Shown one piece after another: positions 19,686 to 29,379 of a DNA stretch of 64,000 bases. The position numbers and the translations under genes are program-made. The notes beneath the pieces are model-generated. The model saw nothing but the letters and a program-made list of their open reading frames with translations. It searched no databases and had not been told where the DNA came from. Source of the stretch: Bacteroidota bacterium (GTDB lineage: Bacteria > Bacteroidota > Bacteroidia > Bacteroidales > Prolixibacteraceae); contig JAEYNZ010000140.1 of NCBI GenBank assembly GCA_023412195.1, positions 1 to 64,000 of the forward strand, given 5' to 3'. Positions within the stretch are counted from its first letter, which is position 1; every line of letters starts with the position of its first letter.

Positions 19686-20675
19686 ATGGCTGAAACAAAT
19701 TTCGTTGATTACGTTAAGATTCATTGCAAATCGGGGCACGGAGGAGCTGGTTCGGCTCACTTCCGGCGAGAGAAATTTGTACCCAAAGGTGGTCCCGACG
19801 GAGGTGACGGAGGAAGGGGCGGCCATATCATTTTGGAAGGAAACCAACATAAATGGACATTACTGCACCTGAAATACAGCAAGCATGTAATGGCAGGCAA
19901 CGGTGAATCAGGTGGCGCACAAAAATCGACAGGTGCCGACGGAGAAGATGTTATACTGGAAGTGCCTCTTGGAACCATCGTTAAAGATGCTGAAACAGGA
20001 GAATTTATATTAGAGATAACGGAGCACGGAGAGCGTAAAACGCTCATGAAGGGTGGAAGGGGTGGACTGGGTAACGACCATTTCAAATCTGCCACCCTTC
20101 AGACTCCACGTTTTGCACAACCGGGCGAAGAAGGTGAAGAAGGATGGCGCATCCTGGAACTAAAAATTCTGGGGGATGTAGGACTTGTAGGATTTCCCAG
20201 CTCCGGCAAATCAACCCTGCTCTCTGTTGTCTCAGCTGCAAAACCTAAAATAGGAGACTATCCCTTTACTACACTTACCCCAAACCTGGGAATCGTAAGT
20301 TACCGCGAAGATCAATCATTTGTGATGGCAGATATTCCCGGTATTATTGAAGGTGCCCATGAAGGGAAAGGACTTGGCCTCAGGTTCCTGCGTCACATAG
20401 AAAGAAATCCAATGCTTCTGTTCATGGTTCCGGCCGACAGCGCCAACCATCTGAAGGAATACAACATCCTCCTCAGCGAGCTTGAGAAGTATAATCCTGA
20501 ATTGCTTGATAAATACCGGTTTTTGGCCATAAGTAAAGCCGACATGCTTGATGAGGAGCTCAGAAAAGAAATCAGCAAAGAACTTGAAGGAATTCCTCAC
20601 CTGTTTTTTTCCTCTGTTACCGGCTATAATCTCCAGCAGTTGAAAGATAAAATCTGGCAAATCCTGAACAGCTAA
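19686..20675 (+). CDS. obgE: GTPase Obg
   Basis: Ribosome-associated GTPase for 50S assembly and stress control, 329 aa. The glycine-rich Obg domain spans about residues 1-158 ([24 protein letters not shown]). The G domain has the P-loop GFPSSGKST, switch region DIPGIIEGA and base-specificity motif SKAD (NKxD variant). There is no C-terminal OCT domain. The stop overlaps the next start by one base (TAATG). Confidence 0.95.
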   Translation: MAETNFVDYVKIHCKSGHGGAGSAHFRREKFVPKGGPDGGDGGRGGHIILEGNQHKWTLLHLKYSKHVMAGNGESGGAQKSTGADGEDVILEVPLGTIVKDAETGEFILEITEHGERKTLMKGGRGGLGNDHFKSATLQTPRFAQPGEEGEEGWRILELKILGDVGLVGFPSSGKSTLLSVVSAAKPKIGDYPFTTLTPNLGIVSYREDQSFVMADIPGIIEGAHEGKGLGLRFLRHIERNPMLLFMVPADSANHLKEYNILLSELEKYNPELLDKYRFLAISKADMLDEELRKEISKELEGIPHLFFSSVTGYNLQQLKDKIWQILNS

Positions 20676-21367
20676 TGGAGATTCTTCAGAAAATACTTGA
20701 ACTGGATACCCGCTTTTTTTTATTTCTAAACAGTTATCACAGCAGTTTCTGGGATACCATAATGCTGATGATAACAAGGAAAGAACCATGGTTTCCTTTT
20801 TTTGCTGTTATCCTGTTCTATGTTGTGAAGAATTACAGAAGCAAATCCTGGCTGATATTGCTATTCATTGGACTAACAATCCTGCTTAGCGATCAGATTT
20901 CCGTGTTGCTGAAGGAATCCATCCAGAGGTTCAGGCCGGTACATAATCCTGAAATCGAACACCTGGTACACAATGTACTCCGTAAAGGCAGTTTGTATGG
21001 CTTTGTATCATCACATGCGGCAAATGTATTTGCAGTTTTTGTTTTTACCAGCCGCCTGTTCCGCAACCGGGGCTTCTGGGCACTCATGTTATTCTGGGCA
21101 GTAATAGTTTCATATTCCCGAATATATTCAGGTGTGCATTATCCCCTCGACATTGTATTCGGCGGACTGCTCGGCTGGCTGATCGGTTATGGGACTTTCA
21201 AACTGATGATGTTCATTGAGTCGCGGTATTTCCTTGCAAAAGACCCAAAAATCAGCAAAACAGTCCTTACAAACAAACAAATGGGAACCATTCTATTGGT
21301 CTTCAGTGTGCTTTCCTCAACAGTATTTATCATGGCATATCTTCTCCACCACTACAATTATCTTTAA
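20675..21367 (+). CDS. PAP2-family membrane phosphatase
   Basis: A 230-aa integral membrane phosphatase with five or six helices. The three motifs of the phosphatidic-acid-phosphatase type 2 family are present: KESIQRFRP (KX6RP), SSHAAN in place of PSGH, and SRIYSGVHYPLD (SRX5HX3D). Likely substrates are undecaprenyl pyrophosphate or lipid phosphates. Its start is coupled to the end of obgE. The specificity cannot be told from sequence. Confidence 0.88.
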   Translation: MEILQKILELDTRFFLFLNSYHSSFWDTIMLMITRKEPWFPFFAVILFYVVKNYRSKSWLILLFIGLTILLSDQISVLLKESIQRFRPVHNPEIEHLVHNVLRKGSLYGFVSSHAANVFAVFVFTSRLFRNRGFWALMLFWAVIVSYSRIYSGVHYPLDIVFGGLLGWLIGYGTFKLMMFIESRYFLAKDPKISKTVLTNKQMGTILLVFSVLSSTVFIMAYLLHHYNYL

Positions 21368-21368
21368 A

Positions 21369-23156
21369 ATGGACCAGCCAGCTGTTGCTTATTATCAATC
21401 CAAAAAAGAATTGTTCCATTCGGAATTAGCGGCTGTTGTATCTAAAATAAAATTGTCGGGGTGGTTACGACTGATAACCTTTGTGCTGATCTTTATCCCT
21501 TTGATTATATGGGGCTGGAATGGCTGGTCCACTGGCATTCCTGCACTTATATTCCTGATCATATTTTCTTTACTTGTAAAAAAGAATATCATTCTGGAGC
21601 AACGCAGGAAAAAGTTACGGGTTTTGCTTACCCTCACTGAAAACGAACTTCTTGCATTAAACCATCAATTCAGCCATTTTGATGACGGGAAGGATTTTCT
21701 TGATCCGGCTCATTTTAACTCATACGATCTGGATCTTTTTGGTGAAGGTTCTGTTTTCCAGTTTCTAAACCGGACATCAACCCAAAGCGGCAGACAAAGG
21801 CTTGCTGACTGGCTTAAGAATCCGTTGCTCGAAAAAGCAGAAATTGAACATAAACAAGCTGCCATCCGGGAGCTTTCAGCCATTCCTGACTGGCGACTGC
21901 ATTTCCTTGCAACGGGTAATTTGTTTCAGGAAAGTGATGAAATGAATGAAGAAATCAAAGACTGGAGCAATACGTCACTAGAATTAAAACATGCCAAAAG
22001 AATTTTGTTCCTCATAAATATCGTGCCGCTGTTAACAATAGGAGCTGCTATTTCAGCATTGGCCGGTTCAACCAGCCTCCCGTTCCTTATAGCCGTTTTT
22101 ACTCAGTGGGGCATTCTATATTCCTATAGAAAAAAGGTAGCAGAGTACAACAGTATGTTTGGCAGGAAATCGGAATTACTTGGAAAGTATATGCAAATGC
22201 TAAATTTTATTGAGGCGCATCCCTTTCATGAACAATTCCTGGTTAACCTCCGGAACAAAGCAACGGTTCCTGATAAGGCAAGCCACATATTCCGGCTGCT
22301 AAAACAAAGGGTGAATGAGCTTGATTACCGCAATAATTTAGTTGTTAACCTCGTGCTTAATTCTATATTTCTTTGGGATCTCCGCAGTATATACAGGCTC
22401 TGGAACTGGCATTGCCGGCACAGGAAAAAAATAAGTACATGGCTTGATATACTGGCAGAAACTGATGCAATGTTAAGCCTTGCAAACCTTGCATTCAACC
22501 ATCCGGAGTTTGTTTATCCCGAAGTTCATGAAGGAGGGTACACCTTACAGGCCAGCCAGATTGGTCACCCCCTCATTCCACAGAATAAAAGAGTGAACAA
22601 CAATCTGGAGATAAACGGATGGGGTAAGATCATTATAATTACGGGAGCAAACATGGCCGGTAAAAGCACTTTTCTTCGCACTGTTGGTGTAAACCTGCTT
22701 CTTGCCCGAACCGGGGCTCCGGTATGTGCCGAAAGCCTCACCTTTTCACCTGTAAACATTTATACGAACATGCGCACAACAGATTCATTGTTAAAAGATG
22801 AATCCTATTTCTTTGCTGAACTGAAGCGCATAAAAACCTTGCTCGATAAGCTTGAAAACGGTGAACGGATGCTTGTGATTCTCGATGAAATGCTGAAAGG
22901 GACCAATTCATTGGATAAACTAAACGGTTCACGGGAACTTATCCGAAAGCTCCTTGATCTGAAAGCTGTTGCCCTTATAGCCACGCATGATCTTAAAATA
23001 AGCGAAATGGAGGATGATTTCCCTCAGCTGGTGTTCAACAAATGCTTTGAAATCAAACTTGAAGGAGAAGAAATGATATTTGATTACCTCCTGAAAGATG
23101 GTGCAACAAAAACAATGAATGCCACCTTCCTGATGAAAAAAATGGGTATTATATAA
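21369..23156 (+). CDS. Membrane-anchored MutS-like ATPase
   Basis: A 595-aa protein starting at MDQPAVAYYQS, one base after the previous stop. It has the MutS core and ATPase domain: Walker A GANMAGKSTFLR (near residue 428), Walker B LVILDEMLKGTN and a composite-site His in ATHD. It lacks the mismatch-binding N-terminal domains of MutS and the Smr domain of MutS2. Instead it has two hydrophobic helices at about 30-70 and two more at about 210-250, which suggests membrane attachment. This MutS-like family is common in Bacteroidota; its function is not established. Confidence 0.8.
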   Translation: MDQPAVAYYQSKKELFHSELAAVVSKIKLSGWLRLITFVLIFIPLIIWGWNGWSTGIPALIFLIIFSLLVKKNIILEQRRKKLRVLLTLTENELLALNHQFSHFDDGKDFLDPAHFNSYDLDLFGEGSVFQFLNRTSTQSGRQRLADWLKNPLLEKAEIEHKQAAIRELSAIPDWRLHFLATGNLFQESDEMNEEIKDWSNTSLELKHAKRILFLINIVPLLTIGAAISALAGSTSLPFLIAVFTQWGILYSYRKKVAEYNSMFGRKSELLGKYMQMLNFIEAHPFHEQFLVNLRNKATVPDKASHIFRLLKQRVNELDYRNNLVVNLVLNSIFLWDLRSIYRLWNWHCRHRKKISTWLDILAETDAMLSLANLAFNHPEFVYPEVHEGGYTLQASQIGHPLIPQNKRVNNNLEINGWGKIIIITGANMAGKSTFLRTVGVNLLLARTGAPVCAESLTFSPVNIYTNMRTTDSLLKDESYFFAELKRIKTLLDKLENGERMLVILDEMLKGTNSLDKLNGSRELIRKLLDLKAVALIATHDLKISEMEDDFPQLVFNKCFEIKLEGEEMIFDYLLKDGATKTMNATFLMKKMGII

Positions 23157-23210
23157 CCTGCCTGTATTCAGGAATTTTGTATTTTCGGGCAAATCTACAA
23201 AGCCCGGTCT

Positions 23211-24605
23211 ATGAATGTCAACTATAGGTACCTGCTGACCATTTCAATTGTTACTGCTATGGGCGGACTGCTTTTTGGGTTCGACATCTCGGTCATTTCA
23301 GGAACCATTCCTTTTATCCAGGATTTTTTTGAGCTCAGCGAAGTATCCAAAGGCTGGGTGGTTAGCAGTGCACTGATAGGTTGCATTATAGGTGCAAGTT
23401 ACAGCGGAAGGCTTGGCGACAGGTTTGGGAGAAAGAAGATTTTAATGATTACTGCAGTCCTTTTTGCAATATCAGCCATTGGCAGCGGTGTGTCCAATAC
23501 GGTATCCGCATTTATATTTTATCGCATCCTTGGAGGACTGGCAGTGGGAGGAGCATCCGTACTTGCTCCTGTATATATTGCTGAAGTTTCTCCTGCCGTT
23601 GTTCGCGGGCGGATGGTATCTATCAATCAGCTGACGATCGTATTGGGAATATCGGTGGCATACTATTCCAACTGGTTCCTGCTGGCAACCGGCGATAATG
23701 CCTGGCGATGGATGTTTGCTGCCGAAGCAGTTCCTGCTGTGCTATTTCTGGCGGCTTTGTTTATTATTCCTGAAAGTCCGCGCTGGCTGGTGGCAAGGAA
23801 AATGGATGTACAAGCAAAAAATGTGCTTGAGAAAATTGCAGGACCTGATTTTGCTTCATTCGAACTGAAGGAAATAAAAGATTCGCTGGCAGGCAGTCAG
23901 AAACGTGGCACATTAAAAGAAGCCTTCCGGAAAAAGTATGCATTCATCTTGTTTATCGGGATATTTCTGGCAGTATTCCAGCAATGGTCGGGCATCAATG
24001 TCATTTTCTTTTATGCACCTGATATTTTTGCCAAAGCTAATCTGGGAGTTGATTCTGCCCTGTTTCAAACCACCCTCGTCGGACTAACGAACGTTGTTTT
24101 CACGATACTTGCCATGAAGGTAATAGACAGGGTGGGACGAAAAAAACTAATGCTGATTGGTGCAGCTGGCATGGCCATATGTTACCTGGTCATCGGGTTC
24201 CTTTTTGCTACAGGCAGGACTGGCGACTGGTGGCTGCTTTCCTTTATCATCATTACCCCGGCTTTCTTTGCATTCGGGCTCGGCCCTACTGTATGGGTCG
24301 TATTATCAGAAATATTCCCCAATAAAATCAGGGGTGCAGCTATGTCAGCAGCTACCTTCTCATTATGGGTTGCCTGCTATATCCTTACCCTTACATTTCC
24401 GATCCTGGTTGAATGGTTAAATCCTGCCAATACTTTCTGGATTTATGCTGCAATCTGTATCCTGGGGTATTTTATCATCTCCCGTTTTCTTCCGGAAACA
24501 AGGGGAATATCCCTGGAACAACTGGAGCGAAAACTTGTAAAAGAAATCCCGCATACTGCACCAAAACAACCAACTGAAGATCTTCATTTAAAACCTGTAC
24601 CATGA
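23211..24605 (+). CDS. MFS sugar porter (sugar:H+ symporter)
   Basis: A 464-aa, 12-helix transporter of the sugar porter family (XylE/GalP/AraE relatives). Signatures are GRLGDRFGRKK after helix 2, PESPRWLVAR in the central loop, DRVGRKK in the second half and RFLPETRG at the end. It should import a monosaccharide with protons across the inner membrane. It begins a sugar-use cluster; its stop overlaps the start of the GH120-like gene (ATGA), and xylose is therefore a reasonable guess for the cargo. Confidence 0.92.
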   Translation: MNVNYRYLLTISIVTAMGGLLFGFDISVISGTIPFIQDFFELSEVSKGWVVSSALIGCIIGASYSGRLGDRFGRKKILMITAVLFAISAIGSGVSNTVSAFIFYRILGGLAVGGASVLAPVYIAEVSPAVVRGRMVSINQLTIVLGISVAYYSNWFLLATGDNAWRWMFAAEAVPAVLFLAALFIIPESPRWLVARKMDVQAKNVLEKIAGPDFASFELKEIKDSLAGSQKRGTLKEAFRKKYAFILFIGIFLAVFQQWSGINVIFFYAPDIFAKANLGVDSALFQTTLVGLTNVVFTILAMKVIDRVGRKKLMLIGAAGMAICYLVIGFLFATGRTGDWWLLSFIIITPAFFAFGLGPTVWVVLSEIFPNKIRGAAMSAATFSLWVACYILTLTFPILVEWLNPANTFWIYAAICILGYFIISRFLPETRGISLEQLERKLVKEIPHTAPKQPTEDLHLKPVP

Positions 24606-26464
24606 AACGAGGAACTGCCTTTTTTCTGCTGATGACCTTTTGCATGTTCATCCATGCAACCGAATATCATGTGGCAAAAAAAGGTAACGACATAAATCCG
24701 GGCACTGCAGAAAAACCTTTTCTTACAATTCAGGCTGCTGCAGATATTGCCCTGCCCGGTGATGTGATCACAGTGCATGAAGGCATATATCGCGAGTGGG
24801 TTAAACCCCGTCGCGGAGGAACCTCTGAATCAAGCCGGATCATTTACCGTTCTGCTGTGAACGGCAAGGCAGAGATCAGAGGTTCAGAAATCATCAAAAG
24901 CTGGGAAAAAGTTCAGGGGAATGTATGGCGGGTTGCCATTCCTGATACTTTCTTCGGAAAGTATAACCCTTACCGGGATATAATACATGGCGACTGGTTC
25001 ATCCCCCAGGGAAGAAACCATCATACGGGCGAAGTATACCTCAACGGCAAGTCACTTTGGGAGGCTGCCCTCCTGGATGATGTATTCAATCCAAAACTAC
25101 ATAAGAATAAATTTGATGCTGAAGACTCCCTTTTCACCTGGTACTGCGAAAGTAATAATGAAAACACCTTTATCTATGCCAATTTTCAGGGTGCCGATCC
25201 AAACCGTGAACTTGTGGAAATAAATGTCCGCAAATGCTGCTTTTATCCCGAAAAAACAGAAATTAACTTCATTACCGTCAGCGGATTCCGCATGAGCCAT
25301 GCTGCCACCCAGTGGGCCCCTCCCACTGCTGAACAGGTAGGATTGATAGGTACCAACTGGAGCAAAGGCTGGATCATAGAAAACAATGTTATCAGCGACT
25401 CAAAATGTTCCGGTATCACTCTTGGGAAATATGGAGATGAATTTGATAATACTTCAGAAGAACTGGCTGAAGGATATGTGGAAACAATCAACAGGGCCAT
25501 TGCACGTGGATGGAACAAAGATTTAATCGGGAGCCACATTATCCGGAACAATACCATTTTCAATTGTGAACAAACAGGTATCTGTGGAAGCCTCGGTGCC
25601 ATTTTCAGCACCATTGAAAACAACAACATTTATAACATTTGGGTGAAACGGCAATTTTACGGGCATGAAATCGCCGGGATAAAAATCCATGCATCCATCG
25701 ATATGCTTATAAAGAAAAACCGACTTGCCAACTGCGGACGGGGATTGTGGCTCGACTGGATGTCGCAGGGTACCCGTGTTACAGGAAACCTGATATATAA
25801 TAATACAACCGATGATGTATTTATGGAGGTCAACCACGGGCCGTTTCTGATCGACAACAACCTGTTCCTTTCTGAGCTTTCCCTTCGCGACTGGTCGGAA
25901 GGTGGAGCCTATGTACATAATCTCTTTGCAGGCAACATTGAGGTAAAGCCACAGGATCGTCTTACTCCATATCTTCTTCCCCACTCCACTGAACTTGCAG
26001 GATTAAAGAAAACCAGGTGTGGTGACAACAGATTTTTCAATAATATATTTGCAGGAGCGTACCCTGCAGAAAATGACCGGCACACAGGACTGAAAATTTA
26101 TGGCAGTTTATCACTGCCTTCTGTCGCCGATGGAAATGTCTACCTTAATAATGCCAATCCTATGCCCGGTGAAAGGAATTTTCTCAGGTCAGAGTCTGCT
26201 TCCGGATTAAAAGTCATTGAAAAGGAACCGGATGTAACCCTCCTGTTTTACTTAAAGGATGAAATAACAAAAATAAAAACAAGGATCATAACAGGCGAAT
26301 CACTGGGAAAGGCTGTAGTTCCCGAGGCACCTTTTGAGAACAGCGACGGAACTGCGATGATCTTAAACACTAACTATTTTGGTCGAAAAAGAACATCAGA
26401 CAAACCATTGACAGGGCCTTTTGAAAAACCAGGTAAGGGAGCAATTTCAATGAAAGTTTGGTAA
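24602..26464 (+). CDS. Beta-xylosidase-like parallel beta-helix protein (GH120)
   Basis: An exported protein of 620 aa with a signal peptide (1-19) and a right-handed parallel beta-helix. I recognise close similarity to GH120 beta-xylosidases (Thermoanaerobacterium XylC type): VHEGIYREWVKP, YANFQGADPN, WAPPTAEQ, LIGTNWSKGW and YGHEIAGIKIHA occur in the same order. The residues reported as nucleophile and acid/base in XylC correspond to Asp385 (LWLDW) and Glu409 (FMEVNHGP). Likely role: release of xylose from oligosaccharides in the periplasm, feeding the overlapping transporter gene. Automatic annotation may only say beta-helix or DUF1565. Confidence 0.75.
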   Translation: MKRGTAFFLLMTFCMFIHATEYHVAKKGNDINPGTAEKPFLTIQAAADIALPGDVITVHEGIYREWVKPRRGGTSESSRIIYRSAVNGKAEIRGSEIIKSWEKVQGNVWRVAIPDTFFGKYNPYRDIIHGDWFIPQGRNHHTGEVYLNGKSLWEAALLDDVFNPKLHKNKFDAEDSLFTWYCESNNENTFIYANFQGADPNRELVEINVRKCCFYPEKTEINFITVSGFRMSHAATQWAPPTAEQVGLIGTNWSKGWIIENNVISDSKCSGITLGKYGDEFDNTSEELAEGYVETINRAIARGWNKDLIGSHIIRNNTIFNCEQTGICGSLGAIFSTIENNNIYNIWVKRQFYGHEIAGIKIHASIDMLIKKNRLANCGRGLWLDWMSQGTRVTGNLIYNNTTDDVFMEVNHGPFLIDNNLFLSELSLRDWSEGGAYVHNLFAGNIEVKPQDRLTPYLLPHSTELAGLKKTRCGDNRFFNNIFAGAYPAENDRHTGLKIYGSLSLPSVADGNVYLNNANPMPGERNFLRSESASGLKVIEKEPDVTLLFYLKDEITKIKTRIITGESLGKAVVPEAPFENSDGTAMILNTNYFGRKRTSDKPLTGPFEKPGKGAISMKVW

Positions 26465-26598
26465 TTCAGCTAAAAGCTGTTATATAGCAGTTTCGATGGG
26501 TTATCATCACTTAATTGTTCAAATTTGTACCTTTCTTGCTTCAAATCGTTCATTAATTTTATATTCAGCATTCTTAACAGAAAATATTATCTAGATAT

Positions 26599-27858
26599 AT
26601 GGATTCAAGAAAACAATTTTTAAAGACCGTAAATCATCAGCAACCCGACCGGGTTGTAATTGATCTGGGATCAACTGCAGTTACAGGTATTCATGTGCAT
26701 GCGCTTTCAAGGTTAAGAAGGCATTACGGGTTGCAGAGAAAACCCATCAGGGTGATTGAACCATTCCAGATGCTGGGAGAGGTTGACTGGGAAATGATCG
26801 ATCCCATCGGTATTGATGTGATTGGTGTCTGGGGTAAAAACAACATGTTCGGGTTTAACAACCACGGGCCATACAAGGAGTGGAAAACCCCCTGGGGGCA
26901 AAGGGTTATGGTTCCGATGAAGTTCAATATAACCCACAGCGATGATGGCGACATCCTGATGCACCCGGAGGGCGATACATCCATTCCTCCTTCAGCACGT
27001 ATGCCTAAAACAGGATACTTCTTCGACGCCATCATCAGGCAGGATCCCATTGATGAAGAAAGCCTGAATATTGAAGACAATCTTGAGGAATTTGGACTTC
27101 TGCAGGATGAGGACCTGGAATTCTGGAAAAAAGAAATTCATAAGGCATGGGCAACCGGCAAGGCAGTTGTGGCCTCCATAGGCGGGACTGCCCTTGGCGA
27201 CATTGCACTTGTGCCGGGCATGCAGTTGCGCCACCCAAAAGGGATTCGTGATGTTGCTGAATGGTATATGAGTACCATCAGCCGTCCTGAACACATTCAA
27301 AAAATATTCGACCGCCAGACAGAAATCGCCGTGGAAAACCTGAAACGTCTTTATTCGGTAGCAGGAAATAAAATCAATGCCATATTTATCTGCGGTACAG
27401 ATCTTGGCACACAAAGTTCAACATTCTGTTCATCGGAGCAATTCAGGGAACTATGGCTCCCGTACTACAAAAAAATGAACGACTGGATACACCTCAACAC
27501 CGAATGGAAAACCTTTAAGCATTGCTGTGGTGCAGTAGAAACACTGCTAAAGGATTTTATAGATTCGGGGTTTGACATCATAAACCCGGTGCAGATTAAT
27601 GCGGCCGGTATGGACCCTGAAACCCTGAAGAAAAAATATGGCCGCGACCTTGTCTTCTGGGGAGGAGGCATTGACACCCAGAAAGTACTCCCTTTTGGCT
27701 CACCTGCAGAAGTGCGCGAACAGGTGCTAAGGCATTGCGAAATATTTAACGCAGGAGGAGGATTTGTATTCAACACTGTACACAACATCCAGGCAAATGT
27801 TCCGGTCGAAAATATGGTGGCTATGTTTGATGCAATCAGGGAATTTAACGGACGGTAA
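26599..27858 (+). CDS. Uroporphyrinogen decarboxylase-family protein
   Basis: A 419-aa protein of the URO-D superfamily, which includes HemE and corrinoid-dependent methyltransferases (MtaA, CmuA). It starts with the typical RKQFLKTVNHQQPDRV, and the C-terminal half has the barrel core with HCCGAVETLL and FDIINPVQINAAG. It is longer than HemE and set in a sugar cluster, so heme synthesis is unlikely. HCC in the barrel could bind zinc, as in methyltransferases. No corrinoid protein gene is nearby. The actual reaction is unknown. Confidence 0.75.
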   Translation: MDSRKQFLKTVNHQQPDRVVIDLGSTAVTGIHVHALSRLRRHYGLQRKPIRVIEPFQMLGEVDWEMIDPIGIDVIGVWGKNNMFGFNNHGPYKEWKTPWGQRVMVPMKFNITHSDDGDILMHPEGDTSIPPSARMPKTGYFFDAIIRQDPIDEESLNIEDNLEEFGLLQDEDLEFWKKEIHKAWATGKAVVASIGGTALGDIALVPGMQLRHPKGIRDVAEWYMSTISRPEHIQKIFDRQTEIAVENLKRLYSVAGNKINAIFICGTDLGTQSSTFCSSEQFRELWLPYYKKMNDWIHLNTEWKTFKHCCGAVETLLKDFIDSGFDIINPVQINAAGMDPETLKKKYGRDLVFWGGGIDTQKVLPFGSPAEVREQVLRHCEIFNAGGGFVFNTVHNIQANVPVENMVAMFDAIREFNGR

Positions 27859-27923
27859 TAATTACGATGTTTACACCGGATCAGTTCCATTCAAAACAGA
27901 TATTCAAACTAAATTTAATAACA

Positions 27924-29300
27924 ATGAAAAAATCAATATTTGCACTTCTGGCTATTGCAATTTCAATGTCAGCCATTGCACAAAAGTACCAGCCCAATTG
28001 GGAATCTATTAACAGCAGACCTGTTCCGCAATGGTTCGAAGATGTAAAATTTGGGATATTCATCCACTGGGGAGTATATTCTGTACCTGCCTGGGCACCG
28101 GCAAGTGCCGATATTGGCGTATATGCCAAATATTCTGAATGGTACTGGTGGCGCATCAATGAAAAAAGTAATGCCGGAAAGCTCTTCCGCGATTACCATA
28201 ACAGCATGTACGGGGAACAGTTCAAATACCAGGATTTTGCTCCGATGTTTAAGGCACAACATTTCGATCCTGCCCATTGGGCCGATGTGTTTAATAAAGC
28301 CGGTGCACGTTATGTAGTACTCACCTCTAAACATCACGAGGGTTTTACTCTCTGGCCCAGCGAACAAAGCTGGAACTGGAACAGTGTAGACATTGGCCCG
28401 CACCGCGATTTGTGCGGAGAACTTACAAAAGCCGTAAAGGATGCCGGATTGCATATGGGATTTTACTATTCTCTTTATGAGTGGTATAATCCGCTTTACC
28501 GCAACAACATTGGCCAATATGTAGATAACCATATGATGCCACAGATGAAGGATCTGGTGAACCGTTATGAACCTGATATCTTCTGGACCGATGGTGAATG
28601 GGACCATCCGAGTGAGACATGGAAAAGCACTGAATTCCTGGCATGGCTGTACAATGAATCGCCTGTGAAGGACCGGGTGGCTGTCAATGACCGCTGGGGA
28701 AAGGAAACCCGCGGGGTGCATGGTGGGTATTTTACCACTGAATACGACCTTGTCCACGATGGAAAAGGAATTGGCGAAACCAACCGTCCATGGGAGGAAT
28801 GCAGGGGAATAGGCACTTCCTTCGGCTATAACCAGATCGAAACCCTTGAACATTACATGTCATCTGACGCTCTGGTTGACCTGCTGATAGAAAAAGTAGC
28901 TGCCGGAGGCAACCTGTTGCTGGATGTAGGGCCAACAGCTGACGGAAGGATCCCTGTAATTCAGCAGCAGCGCCTGCTTGATATGGGTGAATGGATGGAT
29001 ATAAACGGAGAAGCTATATACGGCACCCGTAAATGGGAAGGTTCAGCTTTGAATAAACAGGAAAATATCTACTTCACCAGAAAAGGCAACGATTTATATG
29101 TCCTCTGCACAGAGTTTCCCGAAAAATCCATCTCTGTAAAAGGCATCAAAAAAGCCGGTGTGGTATCCATGCCGGGATATAATGGAAAAGTAAGTTCACG
29201 CAAATCAGGCGACACTTTGACCATCAACATTCCGGAAATTACCCCTGCCAGCTATAAGGGCAAATATGCGTGGGTATTTAAAATCAGCAATGCACTTTAG
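27924..29300 (+). CDS. Alpha-L-fucosidase, GH29
   Basis: A secreted or periplasmic fucosidase of 458 aa, starting at the ATG that begins the signal peptide (MKKSIFALLAIAISMSAIAQ). An in-frame upstream start at 27867 would bury the signal and is rejected. Family motifs: FGIFIHWGVYSVPAW, LTSKHHEGFTLW and the nucleophile region IFWTDGEW, with Asp223 as the likely nucleophile. A C-terminal beta-sandwich ends the protein. It should release terminal fucose from plant or animal glycans. Confidence 0.93.
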   Translation: MKKSIFALLAIAISMSAIAQKYQPNWESINSRPVPQWFEDVKFGIFIHWGVYSVPAWAPASADIGVYAKYSEWYWWRINEKSNAGKLFRDYHNSMYGEQFKYQDFAPMFKAQHFDPAHWADVFNKAGARYVVLTSKHHEGFTLWPSEQSWNWNSVDIGPHRDLCGELTKAVKDAGLHMGFYYSLYEWYNPLYRNNIGQYVDNHMMPQMKDLVNRYEPDIFWTDGEWDHPSETWKSTEFLAWLYNESPVKDRVAVNDRWGKETRGVHGGYFTTEYDLVHDGKGIGETNRPWEECRGIGTSFGYNQIETLEHYMSSDALVDLLIEKVAAGGNLLLDVGPTADGRIPVIQQQRLLDMGEWMDINGEAIYGTRKWEGSALNKQENIYFTRKGNDLYVLCTEFPEKSISVKGIKKAGVVSMPGYNGKVSSRKSGDTLTINIPEITPASYKGKYAWVFKISNAL

Positions 29301-29379
29301 CAAGGCAGGGTTCTGATTTTCAAAAATCAGGCTATTTCCGCTATTGACTTTCAAAGGGAATATCTTAAATTAGTACAAT

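Noticed and set aside
26599..27858. HemE (heme biosynthesis)
   Set aside because: Too long, lacks a heme-gene context and shows the HCC pattern of methyltransferase-like URO-D members.
27969..28853. 294-aa open frame on the minus strand
   Set aside because: It lies wholly inside the GH29 fucosidase gene, whose frame carries all family motifs; the antisense frame has no recognisable domain.
29312..29335. CTGATTTT/AAAATCAG hairpin after the fucosidase gene
   Set aside because: The stem is A/T-rich with a 2-base loop and no T-run follows.
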